This document shows positions 55,894 to 63,052 of a DNA stretch of 64,000 nucleotides, piece by piece. Source of the stretch: Planktomarina sp. (GTDB taxonomy: Bacteria > Pseudomonadota > Alphaproteobacteria > Rhodobacterales > Rhodobacteraceae); assembly GCA_020630015.1 (NCBI GenBank), contig JAHDCF010000004.1:1-64000 (forward strand), in the 5' to 3' direction. Numbering within the stretch: position 1 is the first letter of the stretch; the number at the start of each line of letters is the position of its first letter. Both the position numbers and the translations under genes were made by a program. A model generated the notes under the pieces. It was not told where the DNA came from, did not search any database, and saw nothing but the letters and a program-made list of their open reading frames with translations.

Positions 55894-56385
55894 ATGAAAC
55901 GCAGAAATTTTGTTTTGGGGGCAACTGCGCTGGCTTGGCTCAGCGCTTGTGCAAATAAATTCCCAGTGTATCGAGGGCCAAAGGTTACCCTTGTGTCTGT
56001 AAACAAATCGAACCGAAAAATGCATTTGTACAGCGGCAAGCGCCTTTTGAAGGTTTATGATTTTGAATTGGGTTTTGCGCCTACCGGCCATAAAACAATT
56101 GAAGGTGATGGTAAGACACCCGAGGGTGAGTATTTTATCGACAGAAAAAACCCTAACAGCAGCTTCTATTTATCCGTTGGAATTTCATACCCAAATGCCA
56201 ATGATATCGCGCGCGCGCGCGCCATGGGCAAAAGCCCTGGTGGGGATATATTTATTCACGGCACCCCTAAAAAGTTTTCCAACAAACAAGATTGGACATG
56301 GGGGTGTATCGCGGTCACTGATCGGGAAATGCGTGAAATTTATTCAATGCTAACGATCGGCACTAAAATCGTTATTCAACCTTGA
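55894..56385 (+). CDS. L,D-transpeptidase (YkuD) lipoprotein
   Basis: Predicted to make 3-3 crosslinks or attach proteins in peptidoglycan. The N terminus MKRRNFVLGATALAWLSAC is a lipoprotein signal, with C19 as the acylated cysteine and Tat-like arginines. The YkuD domain ends with HGTPKKFSNKQDWTWGCIAVTD, giving the catalytic His and Cys of the HGT..x..GCI pattern (about 124-145). I chose ATG 55894 since the codons before it (from ATG 55870) have no ribosome site or signal character. The CAP-domain lipoprotein on the other strand begins its stop 5 bases later. Confidence 0.92.
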   Translation: MKRRNFVLGATALAWLSACANKFPVYRGPKVTLVSVNKSNRKMHLYSGKRLLKVYDFELGFAPTGHKTIEGDGKTPEGEYFIDRKNPNSSFYLSVGISYPNANDIARARAMGKSPGGDIFIHGTPKKFSNKQDWTWGCIAVTDREMREIYSMLTIGTKIVIQP

Positions 56386-56390
56386 CGTCA

Positions 56391-56900
56391 CTATGGGTGT
56401 GCCATCACCAACGTCCACCAGATTTTCCCATTTTTTTCCTGAAACCAAGCAAACCCCATTTCTGTGGCATTAGGGTTTAGGATAACTTCACGGGTTGGCG
56501 CTTCTTCCATCCAAGCGGCAAGCGTTTCTAGCTCTGATTCGTAAGTTTCCGAAATATTTTCACCCGTAAGGCGCCCAGTATAACCAACGCGTTTCACGCG
56601 ATCGATGGGGGATGATCCATCAGATCCAAAATGCCAAGGTCGGTTTTGAACGGCCATATCACGGGAATGCGTTGCCGCAGCGGCATTGAGTTGCGCATTT
56701 AATGAAACGGTCCCTAACCCTTTGACAGTCCTCAAGCTGTTAATACCATCTTGCATACTAAATTGGATCCGGCCGGTATCACCCGGTTTAATGCGATAAA
56801 GCCGAGGTAAGGGTTTCCCATCTGGTCCGATTGGTACGTTCCCGGTCGTACAAGCCGCTAAAAACAACGCAACCAAAATAATAATACCAGATCTTAGCAT
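56391..56900 (-). CDS. CAP-domain (SCP/PR-1) lipoprotein
   Basis: A 169-residue secreted protein starting MLRSGIIILVALFLAAC, a lipoprotein signal with LAAC lipobox. The CAP domain (about 52-169) has LNAAAATHSRDMAVQNRPWHFG and GENI, with the histidines and glutamates of the cavity, and WTLVMAHP at the end. CAP proteins in bacteria are often envelope-associated with unknown biochemical role. I chose ATG 56900; ATG 56948 would extend 16 residues before the signal. It diverges from the second L,D-transpeptidase across 167 bases. Confidence 0.9.
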   Translation of the reverse strand: MLRSGIIILVALFLAACTTGNVPIGPDGKPLPRLYRIKPGDTGRIQFSMQDGINSLRTVKGLGTVSLNAQLNAAAATHSRDMAVQNRPWHFGSDGSSPIDRVKRVGYTGRLTGENISETYESELETLAAWMEEAPTREVILNPNATEMGFAWFQEKNGKIWWTLVMAHP

Positions 56901-57067
56901 CTGCTTACCCTCACATTTTTTGCCTTCATAACGCGAAAACGTTGCCATTCAAACCCACATTCTGCACCAAAGTAAACCTGACAATTGTGTGAATTGCCGG
57001 ATTTAAACCTAACGCGTATAGAGGTACCTAGGCAGAATATTAGTGTAGTGACTAAAAGGTCAGAAAA

Positions 57068-57646
57068 ATGAAAAGACGCAGTTTTTTAGCAGCAGGCGCA
57101 GGATTCATTGGGTCTTCCGCGCTGGCGCAAAGTCAATCACCAAATGATACAGTTGAAATCGAAAGTGAAGTTTCGGCTACGTCCAGACGAAATGCCTCCA
57201 GTTTCCGCACATTGGATTGGCAACCTTATTTTTCGAATTTGAAAAACGGTGCTATTTTGGTGGATGTCACCTCTCGTGCTTTACATTTTTGGTCAGAAGA
57301 CCAGTCTGTTTATAAATTGTACCCGACATCGGTTCCTTTGACAGATGACCTTACACGTTTGGGTCGCACCCGCGTAACAAGAAAAGTAACTGGGCCCAGC
57401 TGGCGCCCAACACCTGCGATGCGAGAGCGAAATCCAGAATGGCCGGAGTTTATTGGGCCGGGTCCAGACAATCCGCTTGGAACCCACGCCCTTTACCTTT
57501 CGTGGACTTACTACCGCATTCACGGCACCCATGATACGCGAAAAATTGGCCGTCGATCATCCAATGGATGTATCGGACTGTACAATGAGCAAATTGAAGA
57601 GCTTTATGGTCTGACGAAAGTAGGAACGCAGGTGTTGCTTATTTGA
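57068..57646 (+). CDS. L,D-transpeptidase (YkuD), Tat-type signal
   Basis: A 192-residue peptidoglycan enzyme. The N terminus MKRRSFLAAGAGFIGSSALAQ has a twin-arginine-like RRSFL motif and cleavage after ALA. The YkuD domain (about 65-192) contains HGTHDTRKIGRRSSNGCIGLYNE, with the catalytic His and Cys and the SxGC(I/V)R-like core (GC at about 170). It is the second L,D-transpeptidase in 1.8 kb, distinct in sequence from the first, so the two may have different crosslinking or anchoring roles. Followed by a small secreted protein gene. Confidence 0.92.
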   Translation: MKRRSFLAAGAGFIGSSALAQSQSPNDTVEIESEVSATSRRNASSFRTLDWQPYFSNLKNGAILVDVTSRALHFWSEDQSVYKLYPTSVPLTDDLTRLGRTRVTRKVTGPSWRPTPAMRERNPEWPEFIGPGPDNPLGTHALYLSWTYYRIHGTHDTRKIGRRSSNGCIGLYNEQIEELYGLTKVGTQVLLI

Positions 57647-57793
57647 CGACAAGTCACGCTGCTTTCACACCCAAATCAGCAGACTATTTGCCTTTGATGA
57701 TCACAATTGCTTAGTTGCGGTTACGAGGAAAGTCTAAGGCGCCCCGATCCACCCTCAACATATGTGGCTCAAGGGTACTAATGGAGAAAAAAA

Positions 57794-57982
57794 ATGAAAA
57801 AGTTTGTTGTTGCTGCTGCTGTAACACTTGCTGCGGGTGCGGCTGTTGCTGGCGGAATGTCAGAGCCTGTAATGGAAGCTGAAGTTGTAACTGAAATGGT
57901 TGAAGCGACCACAGGCGGCACAAGCGGTGGGATCATCATCCCACTTTTGATTGTTGCACTGATCGGCTTGGCTACTAGCTAA
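57794..57982 (+). CDS. Small secreted/membrane protein of unknown function
   Basis: A 62-residue protein with a signal-like N terminus (MKKFVVAAAVTLAAGAAVAG, likely cut near AVA-GG), an acidic middle (EPVMEAEVVTEMVEA) and a glycine-rich stretch (TTGGTSGGI) leading into a C-terminal hydrophobic helix, IIIPLLIVALIGLATS. A GGAG ribosome site lies 7 bases before the ATG and a terminator follows the stop, so it is a real single gene. I do not recognise the family, though similar small proteins are, as I recall, present in Roseobacters. It sits between an L,D-transpeptidase and hemH. Confidence 0.8.
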   Translation: MKKFVVAAAVTLAAGAAVAGGMSEPVMEAEVVTEMVEATTGGTSGGIIIPLLIVALIGLATS

Positions 57983-58001
57983 TCCATTTTAAAAGTTTGA
58001 A

Positions 58002-58028
58002 GGCGGTCCTTGCAGGGCCGCCTTTTTT
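58002..58028 (+). terminator. Rho-independent terminator after the 62-residue gene
   Basis: GGCGGTCC pairs with GGGCCGCC around TTGCA (one G-T pair) and is followed by TTTTTT. The T-run ends at the first bases of the hemH stop codon on the other strand, so the same hairpin may also stop leftward transcripts from hemH less efficiently. Confidence 0.9.
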
Positions 58029-59103
58029 ATATCCAGCCTTCCAAATTTTCTTGGATGACTTCGCAAAGCGCTGCGATGTGATTTTCCCCATCATTTAAGC
58101 AAGGTATGTAAAGAAAGTTTTCGCCACCAGCATGTTCGAAGCTTTCCTTGATTTCCTCATTAATTTCTTCGAGCGTTTCAATGCAATCTGCTGAAAACGC
58201 AGGGGCGCAAACTGCAATGCTGCGTTTGCCGCTTTCGGCCAACCTTGCAACCTCCTCCACTGTGTATGGTTTCAACCATTCTTCAGGTCCAAATTTCGAT
58301 TGGAAAGTCGTTATAATTTCGGTGTCTTCCCACCCAAGCCGTTCTTTAAGAAGGCGAGTCGTTTTTTGGCACTGACAGTGATAGGGATCACCTTGCATCA
58401 GGTATCTTTTTGGAACTCCGTGGTATGAGCACACCAGGATTTCTGGTTTTTCGTTCGCGGTCTTGTAGGCGAGCTCAATGCTTTTTGCCAAAGCATCAAT
58501 ATATGATGGTTTCTCGTAATATGGTTGGACAGTTCTGACAGTGGGTTGCCAAGTTTCTTCCATCAGTGCCCGAAAAAATTGATCATTTGCGGTTGCTGAC
58601 GTCGCACCTGCATAATGCGGGTACAGAGGGAAAAACAGAATTTTTTGACACCCGGCCTCTACCATTTCTCTTACTTTGGATTTGGTGGACGGATTTCCAT
58701 ATCGCATGCAAAAATCGACCACGACATTTGATCCCAGGCTTTGGTGTAGTTGTTCTTTGACTTTTTCCGTTTGGTTCCGGGTGATTGTCATCAAAGGACT
58801 TTCATCTGCGTCTGTATTCCAAATGGACGCATAAGCAGCACCAGAGGAAAATGGACGTTTGGTAAGGATGATGAGTTGTAGCAAAGGTTGCCAAAGCCAG
58901 GGGCTGTAATCGATGACACGTCGATCAGACAAAAATTCATTCAGGTACCGCCGCATTGAAAAATAGTCATGCCCATCCGGGGTTCCAAGGTTGGCAAGTA
59001 ATACACCGATTTTTTCTTGCTTTATCGCTGGATGGTCCGCTGGGGCGTTTTGCGGGCGCATTGCGCCAATTTGATTTGCATCCTTGGAATGGGATTTTGT
59101 CAT
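58027..59103 (-). CDS. hemH: Ferrochelatase
   Basis: Inserts iron into protoporphyrin IX, the last step of heme b synthesis. The 358 residues include the early GVLLANLGTP (about 33-42), the metal/porphyrin site SYHGVPKRYL (about 220-229, catalytic His), the conserved QSKFGPEEWL (about 265-274) and the late VCAPAFSADCIETLEEI with the acidic pair. An N-terminal extension of about 25 residues with APADHPAIK is seen in relatives. HemJ, which makes its substrate, is 31 kb away. Same strand as the methyltransferase upstream, 73 bases apart. Confidence 0.97.
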   Translation of the reverse strand: MTKSHSKDANQIGAMRPQNAPADHPAIKQEKIGVLLANLGTPDGHDYFSMRRYLNEFLSDRRVIDYSPWLWQPLLQLIILTKRPFSSGAAYASIWNTDADESPLMTITRNQTEKVKEQLHQSLGSNVVVDFCMRYGNPSTKSKVREMVEAGCQKILFFPLYPHYAGATSATANDQFFRALMEETWQPTVRTVQPYYEKPSYIDALAKSIELAYKTANEKPEILVCSYHGVPKRYLMQGDPYHCQCQKTTRLLKERLGWEDTEIITTFQSKFGPEEWLKPYTVEEVARLAESGKRSIAVCAPAFSADCIETLEEINEEIKESFEHAGGENFLYIPCLNDGENHIAALCEVIQENLEGWI

Positions 59104-59176
59104 TAAGCCATCTCACCATAATGTTTGTTGCTGAATTAATGGGAAATTTGATCGCGTCAATTGAAGCGTCAAAAGA

Positions 59177-59944
59177 TTATGGTTTCAAAGCCTCCAACAA
59201 GGAAATTTTTGCTGAGCCGGGTCGCAATGGTTTTTGTTGGCTGTGATGCGGTTTCCAAGCTGACAAAAATATCATTTCAAACGAAACGGGCTCACCGTTC
59301 CAAAGTTTTGAGGCACAGTCAAACAAGGATTTTGAGGTTAGTCCTTTGTTGCGCGCTTGGAGGGCATTTGTTTCCCCCATGTCTCTAAGATCTTGAAAAA
59401 CGCTTTTCAGATTTCTGTATCTCACTTTTTGTTCGAAACGATCCGCAACGGGAAGGGCCAGCCCAGCGCGTTGAAGAAGGGCTCCGTATTCCCTTACATC
59501 AGCCATTGGATGAAAGCGTGGATGCGCACCATCGCAAATCTCTATTTCAGCTTTCGTGGTCAATTCACGAACGGTTGCTAACGTGGATCCACCAAAACAA
59601 ACCGACAAAAACAAGCCGTCTGCCGTCAATGCGTTTGCACATTGAATGATTTGTCCCAAAGGATCGTTCGCTGAATGCAATCCCATCGCATGAATCACCA
59701 AATCGTGGGATTCCTTTTTCAAAGGAAGAAATTCCTCATCGTCACAGATCAAAGCCCTGGGAACTAATTCTTTCCAGAACGCCGGAAAGCCAGTGACGAT
59801 TGCCGGGCTCGTGAACGTTCTGTTAACCTCTGTCAGTCTTTCCTTGATGTTATCAAATGCAATTTCGTGCAGAAACATCCCTTCGGGTTTTGCCCTGCTT
59901 CGATTTTGAACAATTGCATCTCGATCAAATAAATATTGGACCAT
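59177..59944 (-). CDS. SAM-dependent methyltransferase, BioC/NDUFAF5-like
   Basis: A 255-residue class I methyltransferase. The N-terminal QYLFDRDAIVQNRSRA (about 3-18) matches the group that includes the complex I assembly hydroxylase/methyltransferase NDUFAF5 and BioC-like proteins; HDLVIHAMGLHSANDPLG (about 85-102) is the post-motif II region. The classic GxGxG is weak, so methyltransferase activity is inferred. A related gene neighbours comF in other alphaproteobacteria. The start codon is only 11 bases from the divergent comF start. Confidence 0.85.
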   Translation of the reverse strand: MVQYLFDRDAIVQNRSRAKPEGMFLHEIAFDNIKERLTEVNRTFTSPAIVTGFPAFWKELVPRALICDDEEFLPLKKESHDLVIHAMGLHSANDPLGQIIQCANALTADGLFLSVCFGGSTLATVRELTTKAEIEICDGAHPRFHPMADVREYGALLQRAGLALPVADRFEQKVRYRNLKSVFQDLRDMGETNALQARNKGLTSKSLFDCASKLWNGEPVSFEMIFLSAWKPHHSQQKPLRPGSAKISLLEALKP

Positions 59945-59955
59945 GCGGTGGGGCT

Positions 59956-60687
59956 ATGCGTGATTATCTGACGATGCAACCATTGTTATCATTCCTATAT
60001 CCTGCGCTGTGTATTTCTTGCGGGGAAGAACTGGAAAAACATCAATCAATCTGCGCAAAATGTTGGGGTTCGATCGGCTTCATAAATGAAAATTGTTGTT
60101 ACCTTTGTGGGGATCAACTTATCGGTGAAATTGATACACTAACACTGTGCGATTCATGCATTCAAGTCTCGCGCCCCTGGTCTGTTGGTCGTGCTGCGGT
60201 GATTTATGGTGGTCTTGGGCGCGATTTGGTTTTGTCCTACAAACATGGCGACCGCCTTGATATGACACATACTTTGGCGCGATGGATGGTAAATTCAGGG
60301 GAAGATCTCTTCTCTGATAATGCAATTTTAGTTCCAATCCCACTTCACCGGTATAGGGTGATGAAGCGGAAATATAATCAGGCGGCAGAGCTTGCTAAAG
60401 CCATTTCAAAAATGACCAAAGTTCCTTGTTGTTTGAATGTTTTAAAGCGCGATCATCATTCAGCCATTCTTGACGGCTTGAATGCAGAGGAAAGGTTTTT
60501 ACAAATGGAAAACGCGTTTTCTTTGATACAATCGGAAAGTTTGGAACTGAAAGAAAGAGAAGTAATTCTTGTTGATGATGTTATGACATCAGGGGCGACA
60601 TTCAGTGCAGCAACACACACTTTATTGAATGGATCTGTGAAGTCGGTGTCGGTCTTGGCTCTGGCACGGGTAAGCAAAAGCACCTAG
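59956..60687 (+). CDS. comF: ComF family phosphoribosyltransferase-like protein
   Basis: A 243-residue double-zinc-ribbon and phosphoribosyltransferase-fold protein, related to ComF needed for DNA uptake. The N-terminal part has cysteine pairs (CISCGEE, CAKCWGS, CCYLCGDQ, CDSCIQ, residues about 20-70) and the C-terminal part has the PRPP loop VILVDDVMTSGAT (about 201-213). From ATG 59956, with GGTGGGG upstream; ATG 59974 is a second possibility, and the longer open frame upstream overlaps the divergent gene. Whether the strain is competent cannot be told. grxC follows 24 bases later. Confidence 0.93.
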   Translation: MRDYLTMQPLLSFLYPALCISCGEELEKHQSICAKCWGSIGFINENCCYLCGDQLIGEIDTLTLCDSCIQVSRPWSVGRAAVIYGGLGRDLVLSYKHGDRLDMTHTLARWMVNSGEDLFSDNAILVPIPLHRYRVMKRKYNQAAELAKAISKMTKVPCCLNVLKRDHHSAILDGLNAEERFLQMENAFSLIQSESLELKEREVILVDDVMTSGATFSAATHTLLNGSVKSVSVLALARVSKST

Positions 60688-60711
60688 ATGTTCTGAAAAC
60701 AAAGGTGCGCG

Positions 60712-60969
60712 ATGAAAAAGATCGAAATTTATACCACGCCTACTTGTGGGTTTTGCCATGCGGCGAAACGGCTTCTCAGCTCGAAGGGGCTTTCGTTTGA
60801 GGAGATCAATTTGGCAAATTCACCTAACCGAAGATCTGAAATGATGACTCGATCAAATGGTGGCCGAACTGTTCCGCAAATCTTTGTGGGGCAGACACAT
60901 GTTGGTGGCTGCGATGATCTGTATGCGTTGGAGCGTGCGGGCAAGCTTGATGCCTTGATTGCAAGTTGA
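60712..60969 (+). CDS. grxC: Glutaredoxin 3-like
   Basis: Small dithiol oxidoreductase of 85 residues. The active site is CGFC (C12, C15) in PTCGFCHAAK instead of the usual CPYC, with the GGRTVPQIFVG (cis-Pro, about 51-61) and GGCDDLYAL (about 66-74) landmarks of glutaredoxin 3. Reduction of glutathione mixed disulfides is expected. Its stop overlaps the nitrilase-family gene (TTGA). Confidence 0.94.
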   Translation: MKKIEIYTTPTCGFCHAAKRLLSSKGLSFEEINLANSPNRRSEMMTRSNGGRTVPQIFVGQTHVGGCDDLYALERAGKLDALIAS

Positions 60970-61793
60970 GGGCCGCAGTTCTTCAAATGAATAGCAGTGA
61001 TGACCCAATGGAAAACTTGGGTGCAGTTGTTGACGCAATCCAGCGATGTGAAAAACATGATATTCTTTTCACGCCGGAAGTCACAAACTGCATTTCGTTT
61101 TCGCGATCATACATGCAAAGAGCTTTGCAAAATGAAGAAAGAAATGACTTTCTGAATACCATCGTAGAAGCAGCAACTGAAAAGGGAATTTGGGTGGCGC
61201 TGGGTTCCTTGGCTGTCAAAACGAAAGATGCCGACGGGCGTTTTGCGAACAGAGGCTTTTTGATTAACCCGGAAGTTGGCATCGTGGGGAAGTATGACAA
61301 GCTTCACATGTTTGATGTAAAAATTTCCGAGACGGAAGCTTACCACGAATCCCGAGGGTATCGGCCGGGACAACAGCTATCTGTTTTTGAAACTGATCAT
61401 GGATCAATTGGTTTCACGATTTGCTATGATCTTCGATTTCCATATGTGTTCAACGATTTGGCAATTGCTGGTGCAAAAGTGATTTCTGTTCCATCTGCCT
61501 TTGCGGTTGAAACTGGACTGGCGCATTGGGAATCTTTGTTGCGATCTCGTGCGATCGAAACTGGTTGCTTTATAGTAGCGGCCGCCCAAACCGGAACGCA
61601 CACCCCTTCGAAACGAAAAACAAATGGCCACAGCCTTATTGTTAATCCATGGGGCGATGTGATTTTAGATGCCGGGGAAGAAGCGGGTCTTTTCCACTTG
61701 GACCTTGATTTGGCCTTGGTGGATAAGGCACGTTCCATGATACCAACCTTGGCGAACCAGAAAAGTTTTCGATCTGCAAAAGAAGAGAGTTGA
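60966..61793 (+). CDS. Carbon-nitrogen hydrolase (Nit/omega-amidase family)
   Basis: A 275-residue amidase-type enzyme. The catalytic triad is visible: E in LFTPEVTN (about 38-42), K in KYDKLHMFDV (about 109-113) and C in GFTICYDLRFPYVF (about 146-159). This is the Nit1/Nit2 group, whose members include the deaminated-glutathione amidase and omega-amidase. The TTG 60966 gives MRAAVLQMNSS, the normal N terminus. Together with glutaredoxin upstream a glutathione-repair role is attractive but unproven. Confidence 0.92.
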   Translation: MRAAVLQMNSSDDPMENLGAVVDAIQRCEKHDILFTPEVTNCISFSRSYMQRALQNEERNDFLNTIVEAATEKGIWVALGSLAVKTKDADGRFANRGFLINPEVGIVGKYDKLHMFDVKISETEAYHESRGYRPGQQLSVFETDHGSIGFTICYDLRFPYVFNDLAIAGAKVISVPSAFAVETGLAHWESLLRSRAIETGCFIVAAAQTGTHTPSKRKTNGHSLIVNPWGDVILDAGEEAGLFHLDLDLALVDKARSMIPTLANQKSFRSAKEES

Positions 61794-62233
61794 TGCCTGA
61801 TCAAATTGAAACACTTTCGGTAGGGCTTTTTTCAGAAATTCTTGCGCTTGAAACTCTTCTGCGGAACCGCCTTTCGAAGGTTCTGCCTAAAGGGATGGAA
61901 CTGTCGCATTTTACAATTTTGAATCACTTGGCCCATGTGGAAGGTGAACGCACACCAGCTCAGTTGGCGACGGCATTTAATGTTACTAGGGGTGCGATTA
62001 CAAACACACTCTCAAAACTTGAATGGGCGGGTTACGTGCACATTCGCCCGGATTGGGAAGATGCCAGAAGAAAACAAGTGGTCATCAGCCCCGCTGGTCG
62101 CGCTGCGCGTGATGCCGCCTTTTCAAAGATTGCACCTATTTTAAAGGATGCATCCTCTGCGATTGGCGAAGCAGCCCTCAAAGACGCACTGCCGATTTTA
62201 AGAGAATTAAGGATTAGTCTCGCGTCTTCATAA
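61793..62233 (+). CDS. MarR-family transcriptional regulator
   Basis: A 146-residue winged-helix regulator. Residues about 45-110 form the DNA-binding domain ([31 protein letters not shown], with the recognition helix, and the wing [13 protein letters not shown]). ATG 61793 has an AGAAGAGAG ribosome site and overlaps the nitrilase stop (TGATG), so the two are translated together. Ligand and operator are unknown; it may control its own operon. Overlaps convergent ubiG by 6 bases. Confidence 0.92.
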   Translation: MPDQIETLSVGLFSEILALETLLRNRLSKVLPKGMELSHFTILNHLAHVEGERTPAQLATAFNVTRGAITNTLSKLEWAGYVHIRPDWEDARRKQVVISPAGRAARDAAFSKIAPILKDASSAIGEAALKDALPILRELRISLASS

Positions 62234-62983
62234 ATCTGTTGGGGGTTTGAGGCTGGAAGTGACGTAGTTCACGCTTAGGTCATGGTCGCTTAACCCCCAA
62301 GTCCAGCGGATTTTGTTAAATACAAAACCCTTCTTATCGACAGGCATTAGCCCCGCCTTTTCAAGCAGTTCAAAAAGTTCTTGCGGCGTAATGAATTTTG
62401 ACCATTCATGTGTCCCCTTTGGCAGCCAACGCATGACATATTCTGCCCCAATAATTGCAAAGAGATAGCTTTTCGGATTGCGGTTCAGAGTAGAGCAAAT
62501 GTGAAGCCCACCAGGTTTTAAGAGTTGCTGGCATGCCGTGAGATAGCCGAGTGGATTTGCAACATGTTCCACAACTTCCATATTTAAAACGACGTCAAAT
62601 TCCTCACCGTTTTCGGCTAATTTTTCTGCTGTGGTGTTTCGGTAATCAATTGAAAGACCCGATTGCTCTGAATGTATTTTTGCAACTGGTATGTTGCCTG
62701 CTGCTGCATCTGCGCCAACAACGGTTGCGCCCAAACGCGCCATAGGTTCGCACAGTAAGCCCCCTCCGCATCCAATGTCTAAAATCCGAAGGCCTTTAAA
62801 AGGTGCTTTTGTTCTGAGATCACGATCGAATTCAGCCGCAATTTGTGAAGTGATGTAATCCAATCGGCAAGGATTAAGCATGTGTAAAGGTTTGAATTTC
62901 CCTTCAAGATCCCACCATTCCGCCGCCATCGCCTCAAATTTTGCGACTTCTTTGGGATCAACTGTGGTTTCCGTCGCTTGCAT
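62228..62983 (-). CDS. ubiG: Ubiquinone biosynthesis O-methyltransferase UbiG
   Basis: Carries out two O-methylations in ubiquinone synthesis. The 251-residue enzyme has the N-terminal [22 protein letters not shown] (split, about 18-40), SAM motif [19 protein letters not shown] (about 69-87), [14 protein letters not shown] (about 129-142) and the later [10 protein letters not shown]. The full UbiG pattern including the LGTHEW-like segment is present. Diverges from pip with 69 bases between starts. Confidence 0.97.
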   Translation of the reverse strand: MQATETTVDPKEVAKFEAMAAEWWDLEGKFKPLHMLNPCRLDYITSQIAAEFDRDLRTKAPFKGLRILDIGCGGGLLCEPMARLGATVVGADAAAGNIPVAKIHSEQSGLSIDYRNTTAEKLAENGEEFDVVLNMEVVEHVANPLGYLTACQQLLKPGGLHICSTLNRNPKSYLFAIIGAEYVMRWLPKGTHEWSKFITPQELFELLEKAGLMPVDKKGFVFNKIRWTWGLSDHDLSVNYVTSSLKPPTDL

Positions 62984-63052
62984 TCCGGTTCTCCAAAAGA
63001 TTTAACAAAGAGACGGGCCATTGGGCCTGCCCACCTTATATATAGGCTGATC

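Noticed and set aside
57725-57734. GAGGAAAGTC, identical to a signature of RNase P RNA, upstream of the 62-residue gene.
   Set aside because: RNase P RNA needs about 300-400 bases and several other conserved blocks; the gap is 147 bases and shows none of them. Likely chance.
57762-57797. An 11-codon upstream frame (MWLKGTNGEKK) whose stop overlaps the start of the 62-residue gene.
   Set aside because: No ribosome site precedes it, so translation is unlikely.
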